Below are positions 43,895 through 51,951 of a stretch of DNA of 56,002 bases, in pieces. Under the pieces are notes generated by a model. That model searched no databases and was not told the origin of the DNA. It saw nothing but the letters and a program-made list of their open reading frames with translations. The position numbers were made by a program, and so were the translations under genes. The stretch spans positions 1 through 56,002 of the forward strand of contig JBHYGK010000011.1 of NCBI GenBank assembly GCA_051859045.1, read 5' to 3'. Within the stretch, counting starts at the first letter, position 1. Every line of letters begins with the position of its first letter. Source of the DNA: JBHYGK01 sp051859045. Lineage in GTDB: Bacteria; Pseudomonadota; Gammaproteobacteria; Xanthomonadales; Xanthomonadaceae.

Positions 43895-45361
43895 TTACAG
43901 CTCGCCGAGCCCGTGCGCCGCGCCGTCGGGGCCCACTTCCAGCAGGCGCATGACGTTGGTGGCGCCGTGCTGCTCCATGGTGTCGCCCGAGGTCAGGATC
44001 ACCCGGTCGCCCACCGCCAGCAGCCCCAGCGCGAACAGGTGCTTGAGCCCCGCCCGCACGGCCTCGCCGGTGCGCATGCCGCGGGTGTCGAACGCCACCG
44101 GGAACACGTCGCGCATCAGGCTCATGCGCCGGCGCGCGCCGTCGTGGCGGCTCAGCGCGTAGATCGGCACGCTCGAGCGGAAGCGGCTGAGGTAGCGCGC
44201 CGTGCCGCCGGACTCGGTGAGCGCCACGATCGCGCGCACCGGGATGTGCTCGGTGAGGAACATCGTGGCCATCGCGATGGCCTGGTCCACGCGCTCGAGG
44301 TTGCGCGGCGCGGCCTCGAAGTCGGTGTCGTGGGTGAACTGGCGCTCGGCGCCGAGGCAGATGCGCACCATCGCCTCCACCGACTTCACCGGGTAGGCGC
44401 CGGACGCCGACTCGGCCGACAGCATCACCGCGTCGGTGCCGTCGATGACCGAATTGGCCACGTCCAGCACCTCGGCGCGGGTGGGGATCGGGTTCTCGAC
44501 CATGCTCTGCAGCATCTGCGTGGCCGTGATCACGGTGCGGTTGCGGGCCAGCGACTCGCGGATGATCTTCTTCTGCAGGCCGGGCAGCTCGGCGTCGCCG
44601 ATCTCCACGCCCAGGTCGCCGCGCGCCACCATCACCACGTCGGAGGCGTCGACGATCTCGGCCAGGTTCTCGATCGCCTCGGCGCGCTCGATCTTCGACA
44701 CCAGGAAGGCGTCCGAGCCCGCCGCGCGGGCCAGCGCGCGCGCCTCGTGCATGTCGTCGGCGTTGCGGCAGAAGCTCACCGCGATGAAGTCCACGCCCAG
44801 CGCGGCGGCGGTGCGGATGTGGCCGCGGTCCTCGTCGGTGAGCGCGCCCAGCGACAGGCCGCCGCCGAGGCGGTTGAGGCCCTTGCGGTCGGACAGCGGG
44901 CCGTCGGTGACGACGGTGCAGCGGATGCGCACGCCCTCGACCGCGTCGACGGTGAGCGCGACCAGGCCGTCGTCGAGCAGCAGGGTGTCGCCGGCGCGCA
45001 CGTCGTCGACCAGGCCGAGGTAGCTGCAGCCCACCGCGCTCTCGTCGCCGGGCGCGGCGTCGGGGCTACACACCAAGGTGAAGGCCTGGCCGGCGCGCAG
45101 CTGCACCTTGCGGTGGGCGAAGCGCTCGATGCGGATCTTCGGGCCGGGCAGGTCGGCGAGCACGCCGATCTCGACGCCGAGCTCGGCGGCGGCGGCGCGC
45201 ACGGCGTCGACGCGGGCGGCGTGGTCGGCGGCGGAGCCGTGCGAGAAGTTCAGCCGGACGACGTTGACGCCGGCGCGCAGCAGCGCGAGCAGCGCGCCCG
45301 GCGCGTCGGTGGCGGGGCCGAGGGTGGCGAGGATCTTCGTGCGTCGCTGCTGGTCGGACAT
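43895..45361 (-). CDS. pyk: Pyruvate kinase
   Basis: Last glycolytic step, phosphoenolpyruvate plus ADP to pyruvate plus ATP. The 488-aa protein starts MSDQQRRTKILATLGPATD. It has VVRLNFSHGSAADH, DLPGPKIRIERF, LVSKIERAEAIENL, VMVARGDLGVEIGDAELP, the family signature ITATQMLQSMVENPIPTRAEV, and a C-terminal domain (VALTESGGTARYLSRFRSSV) ending with VGDRVILTSGD. The length and layout are those of the PykA/type II form, with no extra C-terminal PEP-utiliser domain. It is transcribed in the same direction as fba, from which it is separated by the structured-repeat region. A palindrome lies 60 bp upstream of the start. Confidence 0.96.
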   Translation of the reverse strand: MSDQQRRTKILATLGPATDAPGALLALLRAGVNVVRLNFSHGSAADHAARVDAVRAAAAELGVEIGVLADLPGPKIRIERFAHRKVQLRAGQAFTLVCSPDAAPGDESAVGCSYLGLVDDVRAGDTLLLDDGLVALTVDAVEGVRIRCTVVTDGPLSDRKGLNRLGGGLSLGALTDEDRGHIRTAAALGVDFIAVSFCRNADDMHEARALARAAGSDAFLVSKIERAEAIENLAEIVDASDVVMVARGDLGVEIGDAELPGLQKKIIRESLARNRTVITATQMLQSMVENPIPTRAEVLDVANSVIDGTDAVMLSAESASGAYPVKSVEAMVRICLGAERQFTHDTDFEAAPRNLERVDQAIAMATMFLTEHIPVRAIVALTESGGTARYLSRFRSSVPIYALSRHDGARRRMSLMRDVFPVAFDTRGMRTGEAVRAGLKHLFALGLLAVGDRVILTSGDTMEQHGATNVMRLLEVGPDGAAHGLGEL

Positions 45362-45421
45362 AGGGCACCCGGTGGGAATCACCGCGAGGCTAGCACGCAA
45401 GTGGGGCGCGGCTTCCAGCGT

Positions 45422-45433
45422 GCATACGTATGC
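45422..45433. promoter_or_regulatory. 12-bp perfect palindrome upstream of pyk
   Basis: GCATACGTATGC is a perfect palindrome and notably A/T-containing for this DNA. It lies 61 bp upstream of the pyk start and about 180 bp before the divergent gene at 45613, and may be an operator. I do not recognise the regulator. Confidence 0.45.
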
Positions 45434-45475
45434 GTGGGCCATGCGCCGGCGGATGTCCCGCGGCTGTCGCGCGCC

Positions 45476-45529
45476 ACCCGCGCGCGCTGTCCCGGCCTGT
45501 CCCGCGGCGACCCGCGCGCGCTGTCCCGG
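45476..45529. repeat. 20-bp direct repeat, 34-bp period
   Basis: ACCCGCGCGCGCTGTCCCGG occurs at 45476-45495 and 45510-45529 in the 250-bp gap between pyk and the next gene. Shorter TGTCCCG fragments lie around them. No function is evident. Confidence 0.75.
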
Positions 45530-45612
45530 GCGGGCACGCCGCGCTATCGTTCCGCCCTCGCCGCGGCGCCCGCCGCGGCCCCGCCACGCCCCGTCGAGCC
45601 GAGCCCGCCACG

Positions 45613-46194
45613 ATGCCCCTGACGCCCCCCGCCGACGCCCTGCCCCTGCCGCTGCTGCGGCTGCCGCCGTGGACGGCGGCGCGGCCGACGCTGTTCAACG
45701 CCGGGATGGCCGCGCTGGGCATCGGCGGCGGCATGGCCTTCGTCGGCGCGCTCGGGCCCACCGCCGCGGGCGTGCTGCTGGCGGCGCCGCTGGGGCTGGG
45801 CGCGCTGATGGCACTGGCGGCGCGCGAGCGCCCGCAGGCCTGGTTCGAGGGCGGGACGCTGGTGGTGCACGGGCTGCGCGGCGACCTGCGCATCGGGGTC
45901 CACGAGCTCCGGCTCGACGCGATCACGGCGCTCGACCTCGCGGATCCCGCCGCGCTGCGGCCGCTGTCGATGCGGCTGCGGCCGCAGGCCGTGCACGGCC
46001 TGCGCGCGGCCGGCGCGGAGACCTGGTACGGCGGCGGCCAGGTGTGGTGCGCCGCGGTGCGCGGCCCCTCGCTGCGCGTCCCGACGACGCGCGGCCACGA
46101 CCTGCTGCTGAGCACGCCGCTGGACCCCGAGGCGTTCCGCGCGCAGGCCGCGCGCGCGGCCGGCGGCGCCGGCGCGGCGACGCCCGCGGCCTGA
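45613..46194 (+). CDS. Membrane-anchored hypothetical protein, possibly PH-like
   Basis: 193-aa protein. The first 85 residues contain two hydrophobic helices (FNAGMAALGIGGGMAFVGAL and AAGVLLAAPLGLGALMALAA). A soluble domain of about 100 residues follows (WFEGGTLVVHGLRGDLRIGV, LDAITALDLADP, LRVPTTRGHDLLLSTPLDPEAF). Two helices followed by a beta-rich domain with a terminal strand naming polar limits and DPEAF resemble bacterial PH-domain (YdbS/YdbT-type) proteins, but this is a weak resemblance. Neighbours on both sides are on the opposite strand. The function is unknown. Confidence 0.6.
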   Translation: MPLTPPADALPLPLLRLPPWTAARPTLFNAGMAALGIGGGMAFVGALGPTAAGVLLAAPLGLGALMALAARERPQAWFEGGTLVVHGLRGDLRIGVHELRLDAITALDLADPAALRPLSMRLRPQAVHGLRAAGAETWYGGGQVWCAAVRGPSLRVPTTRGHDLLLSTPLDPEAFRAQAARAAGGAGAATPAA

Positions 46195-46197
46195 GGC

Positions 46198-46872
46198 TCA
46201 GCCGAACAGCGCCACCAGCTCCGCGGGGCTGCGCACGAGGTGGGTCGCGCCGGCGGCGCGCAGCTCGGCCTCGTCGCCGAAGCCCCACAGCACGCCCACG
46301 CCGGGCATGCCATGGTGGGCCGCGCCCTCGGCGTCCATGTGGCGGTCGCCGATCATCACGCAGTCCGCCGCCGCGAGCCCGAGGCGCACGAGGGCCTCGT
46401 GGATCAGCTCGGGCTTGTGGCTGATCCGGCCGCAGGGCGTGGCGCCGCTGACGGTCTCGAACAGGTCGCCGAAGGGCAGGTGCTCGATGATCCGCCGCGC
46501 GTGCGGTTCGTTCTTGGCGGTCACCACCGCCAGCCGGTGGCCGGCGTCGGCGAGCGCCCGCAGCGCCTCGGGGATGCCGGGATAGACCGCGTGCTCGCGC
46601 CAGCCGACGTCGTCGAAGCGCTCGCGGTACAGCCGCACGGCCTCCTCGACGCGGGCGGCGTCATGGCCGAGCACGGGGGCGAAGCTGGTGCGCAGCGCCG
46701 GGCCGATCCAGCGCCGCAGCGCGGCCTCGTCGGGCACGGGCTCGCCGAGGCCGGCGAGCGCGTGGGCCACGCAGCGGGTGATGCCGACGGCCGAGTCGAT
46801 CAGGGTGCCGTCGAGGTCGAACAGCAGCACCGGCCGCGCGGCGACGCCCGCGCCGCGCGGGGCGGCGCTCAC
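46198..46872 (-). CDS. gph: HAD-family phosphatase, phosphoglycolate phosphatase-like
   Basis: 224-aa HAD hydrolase. The nucleophile motif LLFDLDGTLIDSAVGI is followed by a four-helix cap. Motif 2 is LAVVTAKNEPHARRII, motif 3 the lysine in RISHKPELIHEAL, and motif 4 DCVMIGDRHMDAEGAAHHG. The cap and HMDAEGA pattern fit Gph/PGP-type enzymes that dephosphorylate 2-phosphoglycolate or related small phosphates. The sequence alone cannot prove the substrate. GTG at 46872 is chosen because it overlaps the pgk stop (GTGA), so the two are co-translated. Confidence 0.82.
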   Translation of the reverse strand: MSAAPRGAGVAARPVLLFDLDGTLIDSAVGITRCVAHALAGLGEPVPDEAALRRWIGPALRTSFAPVLGHDAARVEEAVRLYRERFDDVGWREHAVYPGIPEALRALADAGHRLAVVTAKNEPHARRIIEHLPFGDLFETVSGATPCGRISHKPELIHEALVRLGLAAADCVMIGDRHMDAEGAAHHGMPGVGVLWGFGDEAELRAAGATHLVRSPAELVALFG

Positions 46873-48053
46873 GCCGCGCGCGCCTGCAGCGCGGCGACCG
46901 CCGGCAGCACCTTGCCCTCGCAGAACTCGAGGAAGGCGCCGCCGCCGGTGGAGATGTAGCCCACGTCGGCCGCGATGCCGTACTTGTCCACCGCCGCCAG
47001 GGTGTCGCCGCCGCCGGCGATCGAGAACGCGGGCGAGGACGCGATGGCGCGCGCCACCGCCTCGGTGCCGCCCGCGAAGGCGTCGAACTCGAACACGCCC
47101 ACCGGGCCGTTCCAGATCACGCTGCCGGCGGCGTGGATGAGCGCGGCGTAGCGCGCGGCGGTGGCCGGGCCGATGTCGAGGATCATGTCGTCCGCGCCGA
47201 CGTCGGCGACGGCCTTGACGGTGGCCGGCGCGTCGGCGGCGAAGGCCGGCGCGACCACGACGTCGTCGGGCAGCGGGATCGTGGCGCCGCGGGCCTCGGC
47301 CTTGGCCAGGATGGCGCGCGCGGTGTCGAGCAGGTCGTGCTCGCACAGGCTCTTGCCCACCGGCAGGCCGCGCGCGGCGAGGAAGGTGTTGGCGATGCCG
47401 CCGCCGACGATCAGCTGGTCGACGGTGCCGACGAGGTTCTCGAGCAGGGCCAGCTTGGTGGAGACCTTGGAGCCGGCGACGATGGCCAGCAGCGGGCGGG
47501 CCGGGGCCAGCATGGCCTTGGCCAGCGCGTCGAGCTCGGCCATCAGCAGCGGGCCGCCGCAGGCCACCTTGGCCGCGCGGATCACGCCGTGGGTCGAGGC
47601 CTGGGCGCGATGCGCGGTGCCGAAGGCGTCCATGACGAAGACGTCGCACAGCGCGGCGTACTTGGCCGACAGGGCGGCGTCGTCCTTGCCCTCGCCGACG
47701 TTCATGCGGCAGTTCTCCAGCAGCACCAGCTCGCCCGGCGCCACCTCGAAGCCGCCGTCGACCCAGTCGCGCACCAGCCGCACCGGACGGCCGAGGTGCT
47801 CGCCGAGGCGCGCGGCCACCGGCGCCAGCGAGTCGGCCTCGCTCCACTGGCCCTCCACCGGGCGGCCGAGGTGGCTGGTGACCATCACCGCCGCGCCCTG
47901 CCCCAGCGCGAGGCGCAGGGTCGGCAGGGCGGCGAGGAGGCGCTGCTCGGACGTCACGCGACCGTCCTTGACCGGCACGTTGAGGTCCTCGCGGATCAGC
48001 ACGCGCTTGCCGGCGAGGTCGAGGTCGGTCATGCGGAGGATGGCGGTGGTCAT
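46869..48053 (-). CDS. pgk: Phosphoglycerate kinase
   Basis: Transfers phosphate between 1,3-bisphosphoglycerate and ADP. The 394-aa protein has TDLDLAGKRVLIREDLNVPV (substrate-binding signature), VMVTSHLGRPVEG, LLENCRMNVGEGKDD, FVMDAFGTAHRAQAST, AIVAGSKVSTKLALLENL, LIVGGGIANTFLAARG, VIWNGPVGVFEFDAFAGGT, and IAGGGDTLAAVDKYGI followed by STGGGAFLEFCEGK. ATG 48053 is used because AGGA lies 8 nt upstream. ATG 48032 would give 387 residues, the E. coli length, but has no ribosome binding site. The gene continues into gph with a 4-nt overlap. Confidence 0.96.
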   Translation of the reverse strand: MTTAILRMTDLDLAGKRVLIREDLNVPVKDGRVTSEQRLLAALPTLRLALGQGAAVMVTSHLGRPVEGQWSEADSLAPVAARLGEHLGRPVRLVRDWVDGGFEVAPGELVLLENCRMNVGEGKDDAALSAKYAALCDVFVMDAFGTAHRAQASTHGVIRAAKVACGGPLLMAELDALAKAMLAPARPLLAIVAGSKVSTKLALLENLVGTVDQLIVGGGIANTFLAARGLPVGKSLCEHDLLDTARAILAKAEARGATIPLPDDVVVAPAFAADAPATVKAVADVGADDMILDIGPATAARYAALIHAAGSVIWNGPVGVFEFDAFAGGTEAVARAIASSPAFSIAGGGDTLAAVDKYGIAADVGYISTGGGAFLEFCEGKVLPAVAALQARAA

Positions 48054-48164
48054 CGTCGGGGTCCTGGCGGGCGGCGCGGCGGGGGCGCGGGAGCCGCGCA
48101 TTGTCCGGGTTCGGCCCGGCCCCATCAAACCGCCGGGCGGCCCGGGCCGGGGCCGGACGCCGCC

Positions 48165-48206
48165 TTGACCGGGGTCAAGGCGCCCCGCCGCGCGCTTGGC
48201 GAGACT
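48165..48206 (+). promoter_or_regulatory. Anr/FNR-controlled promoter of hemN
   Basis: TTGACCGGGGTCAA (48165-48178) is a perfect FNR/Anr-type palindrome, extended to CCTTGAC/GTCAAGG. Its centre is 41.5 bp upstream of the hemN ATG. The hexamer GAGACT (48201-48206) ends 7 nt before that ATG. A transcript starting at the ATG would place the box at the classical class II activator position. Confidence 0.85.
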
Positions 48207-48212
48207 GCGCCC

Positions 48213-49625
48213 ATGGACACTCCCCCCCGCCTGCGCCTCGTCGACCCGATCGTGGACCCCGATCTGCTGCGCCGGCACGACCGGCCGGGGCCGCGCTACA
48301 CCTCCTACCCCACCGCGCCCCAGTTCAGCGACGCCTGCGGCGAGGACGCGTTCGTGCGCGCCGCCCAGGCCAGCAACGAAGACCCGATCCCGCGCCGGCT
48401 CAGCCTCTACGCGCACGTGCCCTTCTGCCTGAGCCCCTGTTTCTACTGCGGCTGCCACCGGATCATCACGCGCGACGCCTCGCGGGCGGAGCGCCACCTG
48501 GCCTACCTGCTGAAGGAGGCCCGCCAGCTGGGCCCGCTGTTCGACCACGACCGCGAGGTGGTGCAGCTGCACATCGGCGGCGGCACCCCGAACTTCCTGT
48601 CGGCCGAGCAGCTCGGCCGGCTGATGCAGGGCCTGGGCGAGCAGTTCCGCCTGAGCGGCTCGCCGCGCCGCGACTTCTCGATCGAGCTCGACCCGCGCAC
48701 GGTCGCCCCCGGCGAGATCGACGCGATGGCGCGGATCGGCTTCAACCGCATCAGCCTCGGCGTGCAGGACATCGACCCGGGCGTGCAGGCCGCGATCAAC
48801 CGGATCCAGCCGCTGGAGCAGACCGTCGCGGTGGTCCGCGAGGCGCGCGCGGCCGGCCTGCGCTCGATCAACCTCGACCTGATCTACGGCCTGCCGACCC
48901 AGACCCGCGACACCTTCGCGCGCACCGTGGACGCCGCGATCGCGCTGCGCCCCGACCGCCTGGCGGTGTACGGCTACGCCCACATGCCCACGCTGTTCAA
49001 GGCGCAGAAGCAGATCGACGAGGCCACCCTGCCCGACGCCGAGGCGCGCCTGGCCCTGCTCGCGCTCGCCGTGGAGCGCCTGACCGCGGCCGGCTACGTG
49101 TACATCGGCATGGACCACTTCGCGCTGCCCGAGGACGAGCTGGCCCGCGCCCAGCGCCGCGGCGACCTGCACCGCAACTTCATGGGCTACACCACCCACG
49201 CCGACTGCGACCTGGTGGGCCTGGGCCCCAGCGCCATCAGCTACATCGGCGACACCTACGCGCAGAACGTGCGCGAGCTGCCGATCTGGGAGGCCGAGCT
49301 CGACGCCGGCCGGCTGGGCGTGATGCGCGGCAAGGTGCTGGATGCCGACGACCTGGTCCGCGCCGACCTCATCCAGGACCTGATGTGCCACGCGCGCATC
49401 GACATCCGCGCGCTCGAGGCCCGGCACGGCGTGGCGTTCGACGACTACTTCGCCGACGCCCTGCCCGCGCTCGATGCGCTCGCCGCCGACGGCCTGCTCG
49501 AGCGCGGCGCGGACGCCATCACCGCCACACCGCGCGGGCGGATGCTGCTGCGGATCATCGCGATGCCCTTCGACCGCTACCTGCAGCGGCCGGGGGAGCC
49601 GGTGCGGTTCTCGAAGGCGGTCTGA
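48213..49625 (+). CDS. hemN: Oxygen-independent coproporphyrinogen III oxidase
   Basis: Radical-SAM enzyme that makes protoporphyrinogen IX from coproporphyrinogen III without oxygen, needed for haem synthesis in low oxygen. The 470-aa product has GPRYTSYPTAPQFS at the N-terminus (HemN trip-wire region). The 4Fe-4S motif HVPFCLSPCFYCGC follows, then LHIGGGTPNFLS, ELDPRTVAPGEIDAM, NRISLGVQDIDPGVQAAINR, and MDHFALPEDELARAQ. The presence of GPRYTSYPTA and the full length mark true HemN as opposed to HemW. It is divergent from pgk. The upstream Anr box indicates anaerobic induction. Confidence 0.96.
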   Translation: MDTPPRLRLVDPIVDPDLLRRHDRPGPRYTSYPTAPQFSDACGEDAFVRAAQASNEDPIPRRLSLYAHVPFCLSPCFYCGCHRIITRDASRAERHLAYLLKEARQLGPLFDHDREVVQLHIGGGTPNFLSAEQLGRLMQGLGEQFRLSGSPRRDFSIELDPRTVAPGEIDAMARIGFNRISLGVQDIDPGVQAAINRIQPLEQTVAVVREARAAGLRSINLDLIYGLPTQTRDTFARTVDAAIALRPDRLAVYGYAHMPTLFKAQKQIDEATLPDAEARLALLALAVERLTAAGYVYIGMDHFALPEDELARAQRRGDLHRNFMGYTTHADCDLVGLGPSAISYIGDTYAQNVRELPIWEAELDAGRLGVMRGKVLDADDLVRADLIQDLMCHARIDIRALEARHGVAFDDYFADALPALDALAADGLLERGADAITATPRGRMLLRIIAMPFDRYLQRPGEPVRFSKAV

Positions 49626-49705
49626 CCGGACCGCCTGGCCCGGCGGCCCGCTCGCGCGGCCCGAGCGCCCCGCGGCGGCGCCGCGAACCCTGCGATAATC
49701 GCGGC

Positions 49706-50692
49706 ATGCCCGCCGCCGATCCCTCCACCGCCCCCGACGCCGCCGCGCTCGACGCCGCGCTGGCCGCCCTGCGCGCCGGCCAGGCGATCGGCCTGCCCAC
49801 CGAGACCGTCTACGGCCTGGCCGCGGACGCCCGCGACGAGGCCGCGGTGGCGCGGATCTTCGCGCTCAAGGGCCGCCCGGCCGACCATCCGCTGATCGTG
49901 CACCTGGCCCCCGACGCGCCGCTCGAGGACTGGGCCCGCGACGTGCCCCCGGCGGCGCGCGCGCTCGCGGCCGCGTTCTGGCCCGGCCCGCTGACCCTGA
50001 TCCTGCCGCGCGCCCGCGGCGTGTCCGACCTGCTCACCGGCGGGCAGGACACCGTGGGGCTGCGCATCCCCGCGCACCCCGCCGCGCAGGCCCTGCTGCG
50101 CGCCTTCGGCGGCGCGCTGGCCGCGCCCTCGGCCAACCGCTTCGGCCGCATCAGCCCCACCACCGCCGCGCACGTGCGCGAGGAGTTCGGCGACGCGGTG
50201 CCGGTGGTGCTCGACGGCGGCGCCAGCGAGGTCGGCATCGAGAGCACCATCGTCGACCTCTCCGGCGACGCGCCGCGCATCCTGCGCCCCGGCGCCATCG
50301 GCCGCCCGGCCCTCGAGGCCGTGCTCGGCGAGGCGATCGGCGACGGCCGCACGCCGGGCGCCCCGCGGGTCTCGGGCAGCCTCGACGCCCACTACGCCCC
50401 GCGCACCCCGCTGCGGATGCTGCCCGCCGACGCGCTGGGCCGGGCGCTGGCGCGGCATCCGGCCGGCGCGGCCGCGCCGCAGGTGCTGGCGCTCGACCTG
50501 CTGCCGCCGGGCGCCCAGGGCCTGGCCCTCCCCGCCGAGCCGCGCGCCTATGCGCGCGGCCTGTACGCCGCGCTGCGCACCCTCGACGCGCGCGGCGCTC
50601 CCGAGCTGCTGCTCGCCGAGCCCCCGCGCGGCGAGGCCTGGGACGCCGTGCACGACCGCCTGCGCCGCGCCTGCGCCGGCTCCGGCGCCTGA
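49706..50692 (+). CDS. L-threonylcarbamoyladenylate synthase (Sua5/YwlC type)
   Basis: Makes threonylcarbamoyl-AMP from threonine, bicarbonate and ATP for the t6A37 modification of tRNA. The 328-aa protein is the long Sua5 form. The YrdC domain has GQAIGLPTETVYGLAADA, FALKGRPADHPLIVHL, AAFWPGPLTLILPR, GLRIPAHPAAQALL, LAAPSANRFGRISPT and ESTIVDLSGDAPRILRPGAI. After a linker (GSLDAHYAPRTPLRM) comes the C-terminal SUA5 domain. The ATG at 49706 is 7 nt after GATAAT (49694-49699), so the mRNA may be leaderless. tsaC-type short paralogues often coexist elsewhere, so no symbol is given. Confidence 0.93.
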   Translation: MPAADPSTAPDAAALDAALAALRAGQAIGLPTETVYGLAADARDEAAVARIFALKGRPADHPLIVHLAPDAPLEDWARDVPPAARALAAAFWPGPLTLILPRARGVSDLLTGGQDTVGLRIPAHPAAQALLRAFGGALAAPSANRFGRISPTTAAHVREEFGDAVPVVLDGGASEVGIESTIVDLSGDAPRILRPGAIGRPALEAVLGEAIGDGRTPGAPRVSGSLDAHYAPRTPLRMLPADALGRALARHPAGAAAPQVLALDLLPPGAQGLALPAEPRAYARGLYAALRTLDARGAPELLLAEPPRGEAWDAVHDRLRRACAGSGA

Positions 50693-50792
50693 GCCCGAGC
50701 GTCGCGGCGGCGTGAAGCGCGGCCGCGCGCGTTCATCGGAGGTTTCGACGCGTCGGCCACCCTGCGCGCCCCACCGATGACGGAGCGCCCGG

Positions 50793-51947
50793 ATGCGCGC
50801 CCTTCCCCGCTACGCCCACCTCGCCGCCCTCGCCCTGCTGCTGGCCTTCGGCCTCGCGCCGCGCATCGCGTCCGCCCACGGCGCGGACGGCCATGCATCA
50901 GAGGCCGACGACGCCGGCCCCGACGCGCCCGCCGCCCCGGCCCGCGCCTACGCCGACGCCCACCTGCACTACGTCGACTTCTTCCAGGAGAGCGCCGGCA
51001 TGCCGGCCCTGCTGGAGTCGATGGACGCCGCGGGCATCGCGCACGCGGCGCTGCTGGGCATCCCGGTGATGAAGAAGTGGCACGAGGACGAGCCGCAGCG
51101 GCCGCGCTACTACCAGGGCGACGACGCGCCGCTGTACTGGTACTCGGCCACCGACGTGTTCGTGGCCGAGGCGGTCCGGGCGCTGCCGGCGGAGGATCGC
51201 GCCCGCTTCTCGCCCTTCATCAGCGGCTTCAACCCCAACGACAAGCACGCCACCCGCCACGTCGAGGCGATGCTGGCGCTGTACCCCGGCCTGTGGGCCG
51301 GCATCGGCGAGGTGTTCACCCGCCACGACGACCTCACCGCGATGATCGAGGGCGAGACCCCGCGCGCCAACAACGAGGCCATGCACCGCATCTACCAGCT
51401 GGCCGCCGAGCACGACCTGCTGGTGCTGCTGCACAGCAACCTGACCTCGGTGCGCGAGGCCGACCCGATCTACCTGCCAGAGCTGGAGGAGGCGCTGGCG
51501 GCGCATCCCGACACCCGCTTCCTGTGGGCGCACGCGGGCACCAGCGCCGAAATCCACCGGGCCCAGGGCCGCATCCCCGACCTGCGCGCGATCATCGACG
51601 ACCTGCTCGCGCGCCACGACAACCTGTGGATCGACCTCAGCTGGTCGGTGCTCGAGCCCTACATGCTGGATGCCGACGGCGCGCCCCGCGAGGCCTGGCT
51701 GGACCTGCTGCGCCGCTACCCGGGCCGCTTCGTGATCGGCAGCGACGTGGTGGGCCGCTTCGGCTCGCTGGGCGACAAGATGGCCGCGTTCGAGCCGGTG
51801 CTCGCCGCGCTGCCGGAGGACGTGGCGCGGGCGATCGCGCACGACACGCTGGTGGACCTGCTGCGCCGCGACGGCGCGCCGGCCGCGGTGGCCGGCGGCG
51901 CCGCGGCCGCCACGGCTCGCCAGCCGCGGGGCGTTGCGGCACCCTAG
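50793..51947 (+). CDS. Exported amidohydrolase-family metal-dependent hydrolase
   Basis: 384-aa protein with a signal peptide (MRALPRYAHLAALALLLAFG through IASAHGADG). The mature part is a TIM-barrel amidohydrolase. ADAHLHYVDFFQES gives the first-strand HxH motif. LVLLHSNLTS has the strand-5 His, FLWAHAGTSAEIH the strand-6 His, and FVIGSDVVGRFGSLGD the strand-8 Asp. This set is characteristic of amidohydrolase_2 (decarboxylase/lactonase-like) enzymes. Export to the periplasm is unusual for the family. The substrate is unknown. It precedes the dehydratase gene by only 4 nt, suggesting a shared transcript. Confidence 0.82.
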   Translation: MRALPRYAHLAALALLLAFGLAPRIASAHGADGHASEADDAGPDAPAAPARAYADAHLHYVDFFQESAGMPALLESMDAAGIAHAALLGIPVMKKWHEDEPQRPRYYQGDDAPLYWYSATDVFVAEAVRALPAEDRARFSPFISGFNPNDKHATRHVEAMLALYPGLWAGIGEVFTRHDDLTAMIEGETPRANNEAMHRIYQLAAEHDLLVLLHSNLTSVREADPIYLPELEEALAAHPDTRFLWAHAGTSAEIHRAQGRIPDLRAIIDDLLARHDNLWIDLSWSVLEPYMLDADGAPREAWLDLLRRYPGRFVIGSDVVGRFGSLGDKMAAFEPVLAALPEDVARAIAHDTLVDLLRRDGAPAAVAGGAAAATARQPRGVAAP

Positions 51948-51951
51948 CGGC

